Position numbers and translations under genes: made by a program. From NCBI GenBank assembly GCA_031761405.1, contig JASEVX010000111.1, forward strand, positions 255,501 through 319,500: a DNA stretch of 64,000 bases, in the 5' to 3' direction. The notes below the pieces were generated by a model. The model was not told where the DNA came from and did no database searches. It saw only the letters and a list, made by a program, of their open reading frames with translations. Positions 12,659-23,085 of the stretch are shown piece by piece (the stretch's first letter is position 1; every line of letters starts with the position of its first letter). This DNA comes from Serripes groenlandicus. Lineage: Eukaryota > Mollusca > Bivalvia > Cardiida > Cardiidae.

Positions 12659-13218
12659 CAGTTAAGAACATCTTGAAATTGACAAATTTACCATTCACGC
12701 TCGGCTCCATTCCGTTCCGCTCACGTTCCAATCCGCTCTCAAAGCGTTCACTCATTCATAACATATTGATTGCTTTTTTCCGTTCCGTTCAGATTGAGAT
12801 TTTTTTTACGCTCACTCGGAATGCTTTTTTTCGATCAAAATCCGTTCTATGATTTGATTGGCTTAACTTAATTTTGTTTTGTTTATATTTTTTTTTACTT
12901 AACACTAAATATCAACAAACGATCTAGTTTTTTCAGCACACTCGTTAGTAGCAAATCGTATTACGAAAATGATCATATTAATAATATTTGTTACATTCTA
13001 ATTCAATTGGATACTTGAGTTTATTATACAAATATGACTTTTAATAAAATAGTTTCGTAAAATAATTATCGGATAGTTGTTGCAACCGTTCAATGAGCAA
13101 ATGATTGGATTATGATTGTTTCGTTCAGAGTGCAAAATTCTGTTCCGCTCATAAAACGTTCCAACTTCGTTCCAATCACGTTCTGCTCAGATTGTCAATT
13201 TCATGATGTTCTTAACTG
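12659..13218. mobile_element. TIR element, about 560 bp
   Basis: Left end CAGTTAAGAACATCTTGAAA, right end TTTCATGATGTTCTTAACTG: inverted repeats of about 25 bp with one mismatch. Inside are degenerate CGTTCCGCTCACGTTCCAAT repeats. No clear target duplication. A truncated copy of the right part is at about 36955-37320. Confidence 0.65.
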
Positions 13219-13229
13219 TATTCCAGTAG

Positions 13230-13390
13230 GATCTTAAGTTTTCCTCAAATTTAAGAAAATCTTATTTTTATTTCCTTAGCTAAGAAAATAAATTTCTTAA
13301 ACTTATGTCGTATTTCAAAAGCATCATAAGATTTTCTTACGTAAGATATTTTTTATTTTAAGAAATAGTCTTAAGTAATTTTCCATTTCC
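13230..13390. repeat. AT-rich run of short inverted repeats upstream of the Myb/SANT gene
   Basis: Repeated TAAGAAAAT and ATTTTCTTA words, including CTTACGTAAG. Probably a small MITE; it lies 100-270 bp before the start codon and so could overlap the promoter. Confidence 0.4.
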
Positions 13391-13496
13391 AGTTTTCGTA
13401 ATTATCGGTTTTTCCACCGCTCAAAATAGTATCGCAAGTCTAAAAATACATACACGAGCGCGCGTGTTGCGATTGCAGACGAATCTGTTTACAAAT

Positions 13497-13638
13497 ATGG
13501 CGACTAGTGAAACGAAGAAACCTCGATCATCGAACTTCTCGCTGAATGATTGCCTCGTCCTGGCAGAGGTAATGGGCGAGGAAAGTAGTGTGGAAGGTTT
13601 ATCCTTCCACACTTACTTGAAGCATAGATTTACGAATA
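13497..13638 (+). CDS. Myb/SANT gene, exon 1
   Basis: Begins with ATG (MATSETKKPRSSNF) and ends A|GTAAGT in phase 1. Holds the first helix of the Myb/SANT-like domain. A GATTGCAG just upstream (about 13471-13478) could be an acceptor, so a separate 5' UTR exon is possible. Confidence 0.8.
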
Positions 13639-16600
13639 GTAAGTAGATTGTTTATCTTTGTAAACATTTAAACTGATTACTCGGAGCTGCGTTCGCTGAA
13701 AGTTTGTCTTTCTGTGTGGAATATAAAACCTATTTGTTCTTGCTTTCCTGTCACTATTCCGTTGGGATTTAAACTGTTCACAGATTTTACATTACCATTG
13801 CTGTTTGATAGAGTTCCTTTTGTTTTTGACCCTTTTGCAACGAGTATTGAAGCAGATGGATAGCAAAATATTTCTGCACTCAAGACATTGCCAATTTTCT
13901 ATGACAGCCTGAGAAATTCGCAGTGGTCCTATGATCCCTGACCAGTACCATTTTGGCTCGGATCAGTGTAAACGTTCCTTAGGCTAGTCTTATGTTACAT
14001 GTAGAATATAGTATAACTGAACTAATAACATTCAGGATTTTCGGACTAGTGAATTCTAAAAAAATTAATATAAATTACTGCTATGATAACCTTGAAATAC
14101 ATATTCTTAGTATCACCTCTAAAATATATACAATGTTTACTATTTTGCAGCTATAACATCAACATCTAAGCGGGAGAAATGGGCTGCTATTGCCTCCCAT
14201 TTCAAGGCAAGGGCAGATGTGCCAAGAGATGTCCCTTCTTTACAAAAGAAATGGGACAATTTGGTGCAAGTCCATAGAGGCTTGTATATGGACTTTATGC
14301 AAAGTCAACGGATGACAGGTAAAAAAACCAAGAGGGCCATGATGGCCCTGGAATCGCTCACCTGATTTTTTTGTTTTCACTTTAGCTATATAAGCCCCGC
14401 CCCCTGGCAATCATAGTTTCCGACCAATCAACTTGGCTTGAAGGAATCTGATAGAGGGTCACCCTGGGAACATTTCTACAAAATTATTTGAAAATCGGCC
14501 AGACACTTTTGGAGAAGATTTTTTAAGTTTTCACTATAACCATATAATGCAAAATAGCCCCGCCCACTGGCGGCCATGTTTTTTGACCAATCAACATGGC
14601 TTGAAGGAATCTGAAAGTGGGTCACTTAAGGAACATTTCTACAAAATTATTTGAAAATCGGCCTGACACTTTCAGAAGAAGATTTTTTAAGTTTTCACTA
14701 TAGCCATATAAGTCAAAATAGTCCCACCCCTGGCGGCCATGTTGGCAATCATAGTTTCCGACTAATCAACATGGCTTGAAGGAATCTGATAGTGGGTCAC
14801 TTAAGGAGCATTTCTACAAAATTATTTGAAAATCGGCCTGACACTTTCGGAGGAGAAGATTTTTTAAGTTTTCACTATAGGCATATAAGGCAAAATAGCC
14901 CCGCTCCCCCTGGCGGCCATGTTTTTCGACCAATCAACATGGCTTGAAGAAATCTGATAGAGGGTCATCCAAGGAACATTTCTACAAAATTATTTGAAAA
15001 TCTGCCAACCAGTTTGGGAGAAGAAGAATTTTGAAGTTTTTTTCATTTCGTTGCCATGGAAACCAGAAATCTGCATGGATCCCAAAATTTTTAAGGAATT
15101 CTCGTGAGGACATTGAGAGGATGCTTTCTGTGAAGTTTCATCGCAATTGACCCACTAGTTACAGAGGAGAAAATGTTGCCGGACGCCGGACGCCGGACGA
15201 TCACAATAACTTACCTTGAGCACTTCGGGCACAGGTGAGCTAAAAACAGGTCATGGAGAGATAAATAAATGTACATGTTATGTTCATTGATATCAATTCT
15301 TAAGCCCGGTTTTCCTTCCATGCACATCTGATATGCTTAATTGACTGAATTCTGTAACCAAGTTATAAAACAGTAACAAACATGATATTATTCCATTTGA
15401 AAAATGAAAATGGAAAGCTTCTATCTTCAAGGTTTCTATTCGTTTCTTTATGATTTCACTGTCCATGTTCAAGTTGGTTTTAAAATATTAGTTGACTGGA
15501 TTTGTCTGCTGGACTGATCTCAAAGTTTTTACTTACATTCTGTAGCTCTCTTAAAACAATATACATACATGTACTATGTGTATATATAGTGTTGCCTTTA
15601 AAATTTATTTAAAAAAGGATGAATGGATGGAGGGATAGTTTTGGGGTATGAGAAAGAGAGTCTGACACGTAAACAGTGATGGCACTGACTATTTATTTAA
15701 GAACAGTTTAATGTACTTATATTTTTAGGAGGAGGTCCAAACCAAAAATCCCTCTCCCTACTGACAGAGGCAGTGATGGATGTGGTTGGCAGGACAGCTG
15801 CCAACACATTAGGGGTAGCTGCTTGCAGCATGGACTCGAGCATGCTGCTGCTTAACCAGCTATAGTAAGTTTATCATTATTCTATTTATTACATGTAGAG
15901 GTTTTTTCCTGGTGTTCAACTGTATATGTCTTAATGATAAGGTTGAAGCATATGCACATCAAGTGTGATTTTTTTTCTGAGTAAAAAAAGTTGTGTGCTA
16001 CAAATAAACTTTATAGTGTGCAATTTATTCCTCATTATTAATTGTTTCTATTCGTACATATATGACTAGTTAAGTGAATTCAGCAAGCGAAATAACAACA
16101 TTAAAATCGCCCTAGCAGAAGTCTGAATCACCCTGGCAAATCTTTTTAATCCCACTGGATGACCTCAGAATAATATCACAACTGTGAATATCATTTAATA
16201 ATTCACAATGAGAGATTAATTCATTTTATTACAGTTTCATATAAAAAGGAAAATACTGTATTATAATAAATGTAATATTTTGTTTTGTATAACAGTGCCA
16301 CTACCCCTTCAACCTCTGTCAGCAGGGAGACACTGAGCAACACTGAGTCAAGGTATTCATATTAAATTTTATTACTTTGACTATGGGCATGATATTTTCA
16401 TTAACATTTTCCATTAAATGATAACAGTTTTTATGCACTGTCGTTGGTGGTTGACAAGGTATGTCACTGGGGATGAGATGCACTATATTTCTAAGGGTTG
16501 TGGTCAATACTATGAACACTATATTGTCATTCAATATTTCAATTCTCTTTCACATAGTTAGTACATGTACACAGGGCTTATCAATTTACCTAATGGCCTT

Positions 16601-19600
16601 AATATCAAAAAGTTATGGTTAAACTAATGCAGAGTATCAAGCTTAGTTCACCAAGCTTTATATTCTATCATTGAGCTATCATATAGAGTAGCAAAGTATT
16701 TCCCAAAACTCATAGACTTGTCAATTTTCCTACATGTATGTAAGTATACTTTATTATTTATCACACAGTTCTATTTAACAAATCAGCCTTTTTTGTCATT
16801 CCATCTATGAACTTTAGGTCTCACCCACCAAGTGACAAATTAGTTAAATTAGGATTGATAAAGAAACCCATGATTCAGACAAACTAGTAGCTTATGTACA
16901 GGTGTGAAATAAAACCCATTAATATAATGTTTAGTCTAAATCACATTTCTACAATAACAAAGCAGTCTTGGGAGAATTGACACAAATACTTTAAATAAAA
17001 AAAATATGTAGTATGATTGTTATGAATTTACAATTAAATCTCCTTGTAAAATTTACCCTTTCCCACATATAGACGCTTTCTGATGCCTATGCAGCAGATG
17101 CCTTGAAAACAATGTGACAAAAGGAGTAATTGCTCAAAACAAGTATTTTATCTATTTGCTACAATGTTTTCAACCTTTTTCAGCACTTATACCTAAAGTA
17201 ATAGAGAGTTTTTATATTTTTGCCTAGAAGTTATCAAAGTCGCCTGCTGCAGATTTGTCTATGTGGGAAAGGTTAAATGAAATCTATATAAAAATACCAA
17301 CATTTTGATACCAATTGATTGATTGATTGGGGTTTAACGCCGTTTTCAACAATTTCTCAGTTATATCACGACGGCCAGTTCACCTACTCATGCATTTCCT
17401 GGTTTTCTCACATCAGTACTCCACACAACAATCTTCCCAAGCAACTGGCTGCTTTTCCACATAGACATTAGCCAATTGGTGGAAGACGAATGACGCATGT
17501 CGCATTGACTTTTGTCAATCGTCGGAAAGAAAGTTGGCCAAGCCGGGATTCAAACTCACAACCCCTGGATTGACAGCCTGTGTCACTACAGACTGAGCTA
17601 CCGGAGCTCGGCCACATGATACCGAACATGAATATATAGATAAATATTCAGCAAACTACAATTATTTAAGGTAAATGTGCCTGATCATAAATTACAAATT
17701 AAGACATTTAAGGGTATCAGGGCTCCGGAAATTTTGAAATCTCAATCGGTCCAGAATATTTTAAACCCCCCCCGTTAATTTTGTTTATTTTGTTTACATT
17801 GAAACTCTTTTAAAAAACCAAATATACACAAATTTCATGTTTATTGCAGGTTACCTTGCATAGATGGTTGCATAACAGTGTCCTCGCTCGTTAATGTCAT
17901 TGTAGAAGTACTTTACAAATCATAATTTTCCAAAATGTGCAGACGAACATAACCGCGCATGTGTGTTTACATTGCTCGTTCGTACTTAAGATTGTTCGAC
18001 CCGTACGTACTAGAAAATTATTTGTTTCGCACAGAAGATACATTTCTCTTATTTGTACGGTTAACTTTGTTTTGTCTACATACAAATAAAAAATTTACTA
18101 CAAAAAAGGTCTTTGTTATTTTGGAATTACCATGACTGAAATAATTAGAGAAAGCCATTTTTTAGGTAAGTACATTTACCCAGTTGAGTAATTATGGACC
18201 GGTTTGACCCGGTTCTCTTTGTCAACATGATTTGCGTTGCCAAGCCGGTCATTTGACTTTTTGAACATCGCAAGTAAATTTCGTTGAGCCTTTTCACTAA
18301 TGTATCGAAGGACAAATTAAATGAAATGGAAGTTAAAATTCTGCCTTATAAAATATACAGTGACAATTTTATTTTTACAAAACGTTTCGTAAATATCTCT
18401 TTTTCCATGCCATCTTGAAAGGGGGGGTTACAAAGGTCACGTGACCTATGGAAATTCCCTAATAACCCCAACAGCCAATCATATGCATGAAATTATTACC
18501 GCATGCATTCAAGGGATTTTCTCGGGTAATTCCGTCATCCATTCATCACCGAGGTATTCCGATTGGCATTATCTATCAGTTTGTACACGATTGTCAAACT
18601 TAAATTGGATCGATAATCCTGTTACGTCACGGTAAGTGACTATCTTGAAGGTGTACAGACGACTCTGTTTACAAATTGACCTGTAGCGGAGGTGTTATAT
18701 AGTTAGCTTTATAGAAATTCCTGGACCGATTTTATATTAGTTTTAATTTATAAAATTTCCTGGACCGATTTATTTAATAGTTTTTAGACTGAAATTGGTC
18801 CGCCGAGTTTAAAATCGGTTTAAACCAGCAATTTTTCGGTTTTGCGTAGCCCTGAAGGGTATTACCTTGCACTTGTAATGTGAATACACTGAAATCTCTA
18901 AAGCAACCACTAAAAGAATACACATTGGTGCTTGTTTGCACAGATGGCAGATTTCTGCATTACTCATGTCCTGTATTAACCCTTTCCCTCATATAGACGC
19001 TTTCTGATGCCTCTGCAGCTGAAAGCTTTTTGAAAACATAGTGACAAAAAAAGAAATTGCTCAAAACAAGCAACTTCTCTTTTTGCCACAATGTTTTCCT
19101 TCCAATTAAAGAGGTTTTCTATTTTTTGACAAAATATGTCCAAAGTCGTCTGCTGCAGAATTGTCGTATGAGGGAAAGGGTTCAGCTGCCACCTGTCTTC
19201 TATGGTAGTAAAACTTAACCCTTTCCCTCATACTAAAATTGCAGCAGACAACTTTGAAAATATCTAAGAAAAATATGGAAAGATAATATAAATGAAAGTT
19301 TATTTATTTAAAAGGGTTGAAAACATTGCGACAAAGGGAGATATTGCTTGTTTTCAAAAGATGTCTGCTGGAGAGGCGTCAGAAAGCATCTTTCCTACTA
19401 CTTACATTCAGGCAATGGTTTTATCAAATAATCTAAATTTTAGAGTGGACAATATCTTCCTTATAATGATTAATATTTAGAAAATGTATAAAACTGAGCA
19501 ATATTTATTGTTTCTGTTTATTTCATAGAATGGTAGAGCACATACAGACAGAGGTGGCTACAGCAGAGTTTACTAATGATTTGTCCAGACAGCCAACAAC

Positions 19601-20805
19601 AATGTTGACAAGGTATGATGTTTTATTTGGTCAACCATTGAAATGCTGTAAGTGAAATATAAAATGTATGTCAAAGCAGCTGCTGTTAATAATTTGTATT
19701 ACATTTTCACATTAATAATTACAGGATATACATAATCATGTTATGACATTTGCATTTAACCCTTTCCCTCATATAGACGTTTTCTGACGCCTCTGCTGCA
19801 GACAGCTTTTTGAAAATATAGTGACAAAAGAAGCAATTGCTCAAAACGAGCAATTTCTCCTTTTGCCACAATGTTTTCCACTTTTAGTCATAGGTTATCC
19901 ATTCAATTATAGAGATTTTCTATATTTTGACAATATATGTTCAAAGTCGTCTGCTGCAGAATTTTCGTATGAGGGAAAGGGTTAATGAAAACTCAGACAC
20001 AAGGTTTTTCCTTTAAATAATATTTATCAAATATCTTGAGATACTCGACATTAAACACAGTGTTTAAAATTAAGGTTTGCAATCTGGTTAACCAAAATCG
20101 ATTCAATTCAATGTTCCATTCACAAAGGCAAGACATTAAAGTCAAATTTAATGTGACAGACAGCAAAGTAATTTATAAGTCGAAAAAGGGTCATAATTCT
20201 TGCAAAAACCTTTACTAAATTATGCACACTTGGCTGTTTGTGGAGGTATAAAGATGGTAAAAAGATTTGTATAAGTGTTTAAGTTATATCTTTAATTGTT
20301 TTGAAATAAACCAAAATTCTAAATCGAAAAGGGACCATAATTCTTAAAAGTAACTTGACAGAGTTATGTACATGTACTCTTGTCTGTTGGTTATGATGGT
20401 GAAAAAGTGTTGTAAGTTTCAAAGCAATACCTGTAATGATATTGAAAAAAGTGAATTGGTACAAAAAAATCAACCAAAATTCTAAGTCTAAAAAAGGGCC
20501 ATAATTCTTACAAAAACCTTGACAGAGTTATGAACTCTTGTCTGTTGATGGAGGTAATGATGGTGAATAAGTGCTGTAAGTGTCGAACCAATATCTGTAA
20601 TGGTTTGACAAAAAGTAAATTGGTACAAAAAACTTAACCAAAATTCTAAGTCGAAAAACTAAACCAAGGTGTGACGCCGACGCCAAGGCAAGTACTATAG
20701 CTAGCATTTTCTCATATCTCTTTCAGTGGTGATTCATCTGTGCAGGTTGTGTGCTGCAATTGTAAATGCCACAGCAGACTAGACGTATTGGAGGGAGAAA
20801 ATTAA
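13497..20805 (+). CDS. Myb/SANT-like DNA-binding domain protein, six exons, complete
   Basis: Six exons join into one 666-nt reading frame (221 residues plus stop): 13497-13638, 14151-14318, 15729-15864, 16296-16352, 19529-19612, 20727-20805. All introns are GT-AG and every phase matches. Residues about 9-90 form a Myb/SANT-like tri-helical DNA-binding domain: an N-terminal RSSNFSLNDCLVLAEVM helix, the REKWAAIASHFKAR helix, and SLQKKWDNLVQ as the recognition helix, which is the pattern of the Myb_DNA-bind_5/MSANTD group. The middle is Ser/Thr-rich, and the C-terminus has a short Cys cluster (VVCCNCKCH). The start is the first ATG in frame; upstream there is only an in-frame GTG. The protein is probably a nuclear DNA-binding factor. 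Such domains also occur in the Myb-like partner of Harbinger transposons, so a domesticated origin is possible. Introns 2, 4 and 5 are full of transposons, yet the frame is intact. Confidence 0.82.
14151..14318 (+). CDS. Myb/SANT gene, exon 2
   Basis: Acceptor TTTTGCAG, donor G|GTAAAA. Encodes helices 2 and 3 (REKWAAIASHF and SLQKKWDNLVQ). An H1 repeat begins about 10 bases after the donor. Confidence 0.85.
14328..15243 (+). mobile_element. H1 element in intron 2 of the Myb/SANT gene
   Basis: 5' end CCAAGAGGGCCATGATGGCC, four core units, GCCGGACGCCGGACG tract and the 3' end CACTTCGGGCACAGGTGAGC + TAA. Same strand as the gene. Confidence 0.75.
15729..15864 (+). CDS. Myb/SANT gene, exon 3
   Basis: Acceptor ATTTTTAG, donor TA|GTAAGT. 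Encodes a probable helix rich in small residues (SLLTEAVMDVVGRTAANTLG). Confidence 0.8.
16296..16352 (+). CDS. Myb/SANT gene, exon 4
   Basis: 57-nt exon with acceptor TATAACAG and donor AG|GTATTC. Ser/Thr-rich linker (ATTPSTSVSRETLSNTES). Confidence 0.75.
17052..17277. mobile_element. piggyBac-like MITE
   Basis: Left ACCCTTTCCCACATATAGAC, right CTATGTGGGAAAGGTTAAA, with the GACAAAAGGAGTAATTGCTC middle. In intron 4 of the Myb/SANT gene. Confidence 0.55.
17311..17612 (-). mobile_element. full-length tRNA-derived SINE (RUDI/V-SINE type)
   Basis: Tail GATTGGGGTTTAACGCCGTT first, then the central ATATCACGACGGCCAGTTCA, and a tRNA-like head at the right. The reverse complement reads GGTAGCTCAGTCTGTAGTGA (A box) and TGTGAGTTTGAATCCCGGC (B box), about the right distance apart for an internal Pol III promoter. 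The TTGA(TTGA)n tract is the 3' end. Confidence 0.75.
17718..18854. mobile_element. non-autonomous hAT-like element with perfect 8-bp TSD
   Basis: Begins CAGGGCTCCGGAAATTTTGA and ends TTTTTCGGTTTTGCGTAGCC + CTG, so both ends read CAGGGCT on their own strand. AAGGGTAT is at 17710-17717 and again at 18855-18862. The 8-bp duplication and CAGGG ends are hAT features. CGGTCC / GGACCG words recur near both ends. No transposase frame. Confidence 0.75.
18976..19183. mobile_element. piggyBac-like MITE
   Basis: Left TTAACCCTTTCCCTCATATA, right GTATGAGGGAAAGGGTT; the middle has GAAATTGCTCAAAACAAGCA. In intron 4. Confidence 0.6.
19216..19400. mobile_element. rearranged piggyBac-like MITE, inverted
   Basis: TTAACCCTTTCCCTCATACT is followed by the reverse-oriented interior (GCAGCAGACAACTTTGAAAA, then GAAAACATTGCGACAAAGGG) and ends near GAGGCGTCAGAAAGCATCTT. 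The right terminus is lost. Confidence 0.5.
19529..19612 (+). CDS. Myb/SANT gene, exon 5
   Basis: Acceptor ATTTCATAG, donor AG|GTATGA. Encodes RMVEHIQTEVATAEF and following residues in the phase set by exon 4. Confidence 0.75.
19756..19985. mobile_element. piggyBac-like MITE, intact 230-bp copy
   Basis: TTAA at both ends (19756-19759 and 19982-19985), with CCCTTTCCCTCATA / TATGAGGGAAAGGG inverted ends. Interior palindrome GAGCAATTTCTCCTTTTGCC pairs with an upstream AAGCAATTGCTC. The best example of this family in the window. Confidence 0.7.
20070..20710. repeat. tandem repeat, about 150-bp units, filling intron 5
   Basis: Units share AACCAAAATTCTAAGTCGAA, GGGCCATAATTCTTACAAAA and GTAATGATGGTGAA. 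The array ends with GTGTGACGCCGACGCCAAGG and AGTACTATAGCTAGC, the 3' end of another hairpin-ended bivalve repeat. The last exon's acceptor follows at once. Confidence 0.6.
20727..20805 (+). CDS. Myb/SANT gene, last exon
   Basis: Acceptor ATCTCTTTCAG. Encodes SGDSSVQVVCCNCKCHSR and ends GEGEN-like (LEGEN, TAA at 20803-20805). The acceptor lies directly after the 3' end of a tandem repeat that fills the intron. Confidence 0.75.
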
Positions 20806-20812
20806 AACTCCA

Positions 20813-20818
20813 AATAAA
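20813..20818 (+). promoter_or_regulatory. candidate polyadenylation signal (AATAAA)
   Basis: AATAAA lies 8 bases after the stop of the Myb/SANT gene. If used, the 3' UTR is very short; an H1 repeat starts at 20851. AATAAA is common in AT-rich DNA, so this is only a candidate. Confidence 0.4.
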
Positions 20819-20850
20819 ATTATTGAAAAGAAAATTGTCTGAAAAATAAA

Positions 20851-23085
20851 CAAGAGGGCCATGATGGCCCTGGAATCGCTCACCTGATTATTTATTTTTT
20901 TTCACTTTAGCTATATAAGCCCCGCCCCCTGGCAGCCATAGTTTCCGACCAATTAACTTGGCTTGAAGGAATCTGATAGAGGGTCACCCTAGGAACCCTA
21001 GGAACATTTCTACAAAATTATTTGAAAATCGGCCTGACACTTTTGAAGGAGAAGATTTTTTAAGTTTAGACTATAGCAATAAAAGGCAAAATAGCCCCGC
21101 CCCCTGGCGGCCATGTTTTTTGACCAATCAACATGGCTTGAAGGAATCTGATAGAGGGTCATCCAAGGAACATTTCTACAAAATTATTTGAAAGTCGGCC
21201 CGACACTTTTGGAGGAGAAGATTTTTTAAGTTTGCACTATAGCTATATAAGGCAAAAAAGCCCCGCCCCCCCCTGGCGGCCATGATTTTCGACCAATCAA
21301 CATGGCTTGAAGGAATCTGATAGAGGGTCACCCAAGGAACATTTCTACAAATTTATTTGAAAATCGGCCTGACACTTTTGGAGAAGAAGATTTTTTAAGT
21401 TTGCACTATAGCCATATAAGGAAAAATAGCTCCGCCCCCCCTGGCGGCCATGTTTTTCGACCAATCAACATGGCTTGAAGGAATCTGATAGAGGGTCACC
21501 CGAGGAACATTTCTACAAAATTATTTGAAAATCGGCCTGACACTTTCGGAGGAGAAGATTTTTTAAGTTTGCACTATAGCCATATAAGGAAAAATAGCCC
21601 CGCCCCCCCTGGCGGCCATGTTTTTCGACCAATCAACATGGCTTGAAGGAATCTGATAGAGGGTCACCCGAGGAACATTTCTACAAAATTATTTGAAAAT
21701 CGGCCTGACACTTTCGGAGGAGAAGATTTTTTAAGAATTTTGAAGTTTTTTCATTTCGTTGCCATGGAAACCAGAATTATGCATGGATCCCGAAAATTTT
21801 AAGGAATTCTGGTGAGGACATTGAGAGGATGCTTTCTGTGAAGTTTCATCCTAGTTGACCCACCGGTTACAGAGGAGAAAATGTTGACGGACAACGGACG
21901 ACGGACGACTGACGACGGACGACGGACGACGGACGCCGGACATAGGGCGATCACAATAACTCACCTTGAGCACTTCGTGCACAGGTGAGCTAAAAATCGG
22001 CCGGACACTTTCGTAGAAGAAGATTTTTAACTTTTCACTATAGCCATATAAGGCAAAATAGCCCCGCCCCCCCTGGTGGCCATGTTTTTCAACCAATCAA
22101 CTTGGATTGAAGGAATCTGATAGAAGGTCATACAAGGAATATTTCTACAAAATTATTTGAAAATCGGTCTGACACTTTGGGAGGAGAAGATTTTTTAAGT
22201 TTTCACTATAGCCATATAAGGCAAAATAGCCCCGCCCCCTGGCGGCCATGTTTTTTGACCAATCAACATGGCTTGAAGGAATCTAATAGAGGGTCATCCA
22301 AGGAACATTTCTACAAAATTATTTGAAAATCTGCCAACCAGTTTGGGATTTTTAACTTTTCACTATAGCCATATAAGGCAAAATAGCCCTGCCCACTGGC
22401 GGCCATATTTTTCGACCAATCAACATGGCTTGAAGGAATCTGATAGTGGGTCACTAAAGGAACATTTCTACAAAATTATTTGAAAATCGGCCTGACACTT
22501 TCGGAGGAGAAGATTTTTTAAGTTTTCACTATAGCCATATAAGGCAAAATAGCCCCGCCCCCTGGCGGCCATGTTTTTCGAACAATCAACATGGCTTGAA
22601 GGAATCTGATAGAGGGTCATCCAAGGAACATTTCCACAAAATTATTTGAAAATAGGCCTGACACTTTCGGAGGAGAAGATTTTTTAAGTTTTCACTATAG
22701 CCATATAAGGAAAAATAACCTCGCCCCCCCCTGGCGGCCATGTTTTTTTACCAATCAACATGGCTTGAAGGAATCTCATAGAGGGTCATCCAAGGAACAT
22801 TTCTACAAAATTATTTGAAAATCTGCCAACCAGTTTGGGAGAAGAAGAATTTTGAAGTTTTTTTCATTTCGTTGCCATGGAAACCAGAATTCTGCATGGA
22901 TCCCAAATATTTGAAGGAAATCTGGTGAGGTCATTGAGAGGATGCTTTCTGTGAAGTTTCATCCAAATTGACCCACTGGTTACTGAGGAGAAGAAGTTGA
23001 CGCACGACGCACGACGCACGATGGACGCCGGACAAAAGGCGATCACAATAACTCACCTTGAGCAAAGCTCAGGTGAGTTAAAAAT
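20851..23085 (+). mobile_element. compound H1 array with two 3' ends
   Basis: One 5' end (CAAGAGGGCCATGATGGCCC at 20851), six core units of 167-170 bp, a first 3' end at about 21992 (CACTTCGTGCACAGGTGAGC + TAA), then at once more cores (AAATCGGCCGGACACTTTCG) and a second 3' end at about 23085 (AGCAAAGCTCAGGTGAGTTA). Confidence 0.75.

Noticed and set aside
17311..17612. True tRNA gene
   Set aside because: Only A- and B-box-like parts remain and no cloverleaf can be closed; it is the head of a SINE.
18650..18690. Similarity of ACAGACGACTCTGTTTACAA in the hAT-like element to the 5' part of the Myb/SANT exon 1
   Set aside because: About 20 bases only; too short to support promoter capture, and probably chance in AT-rich DNA.
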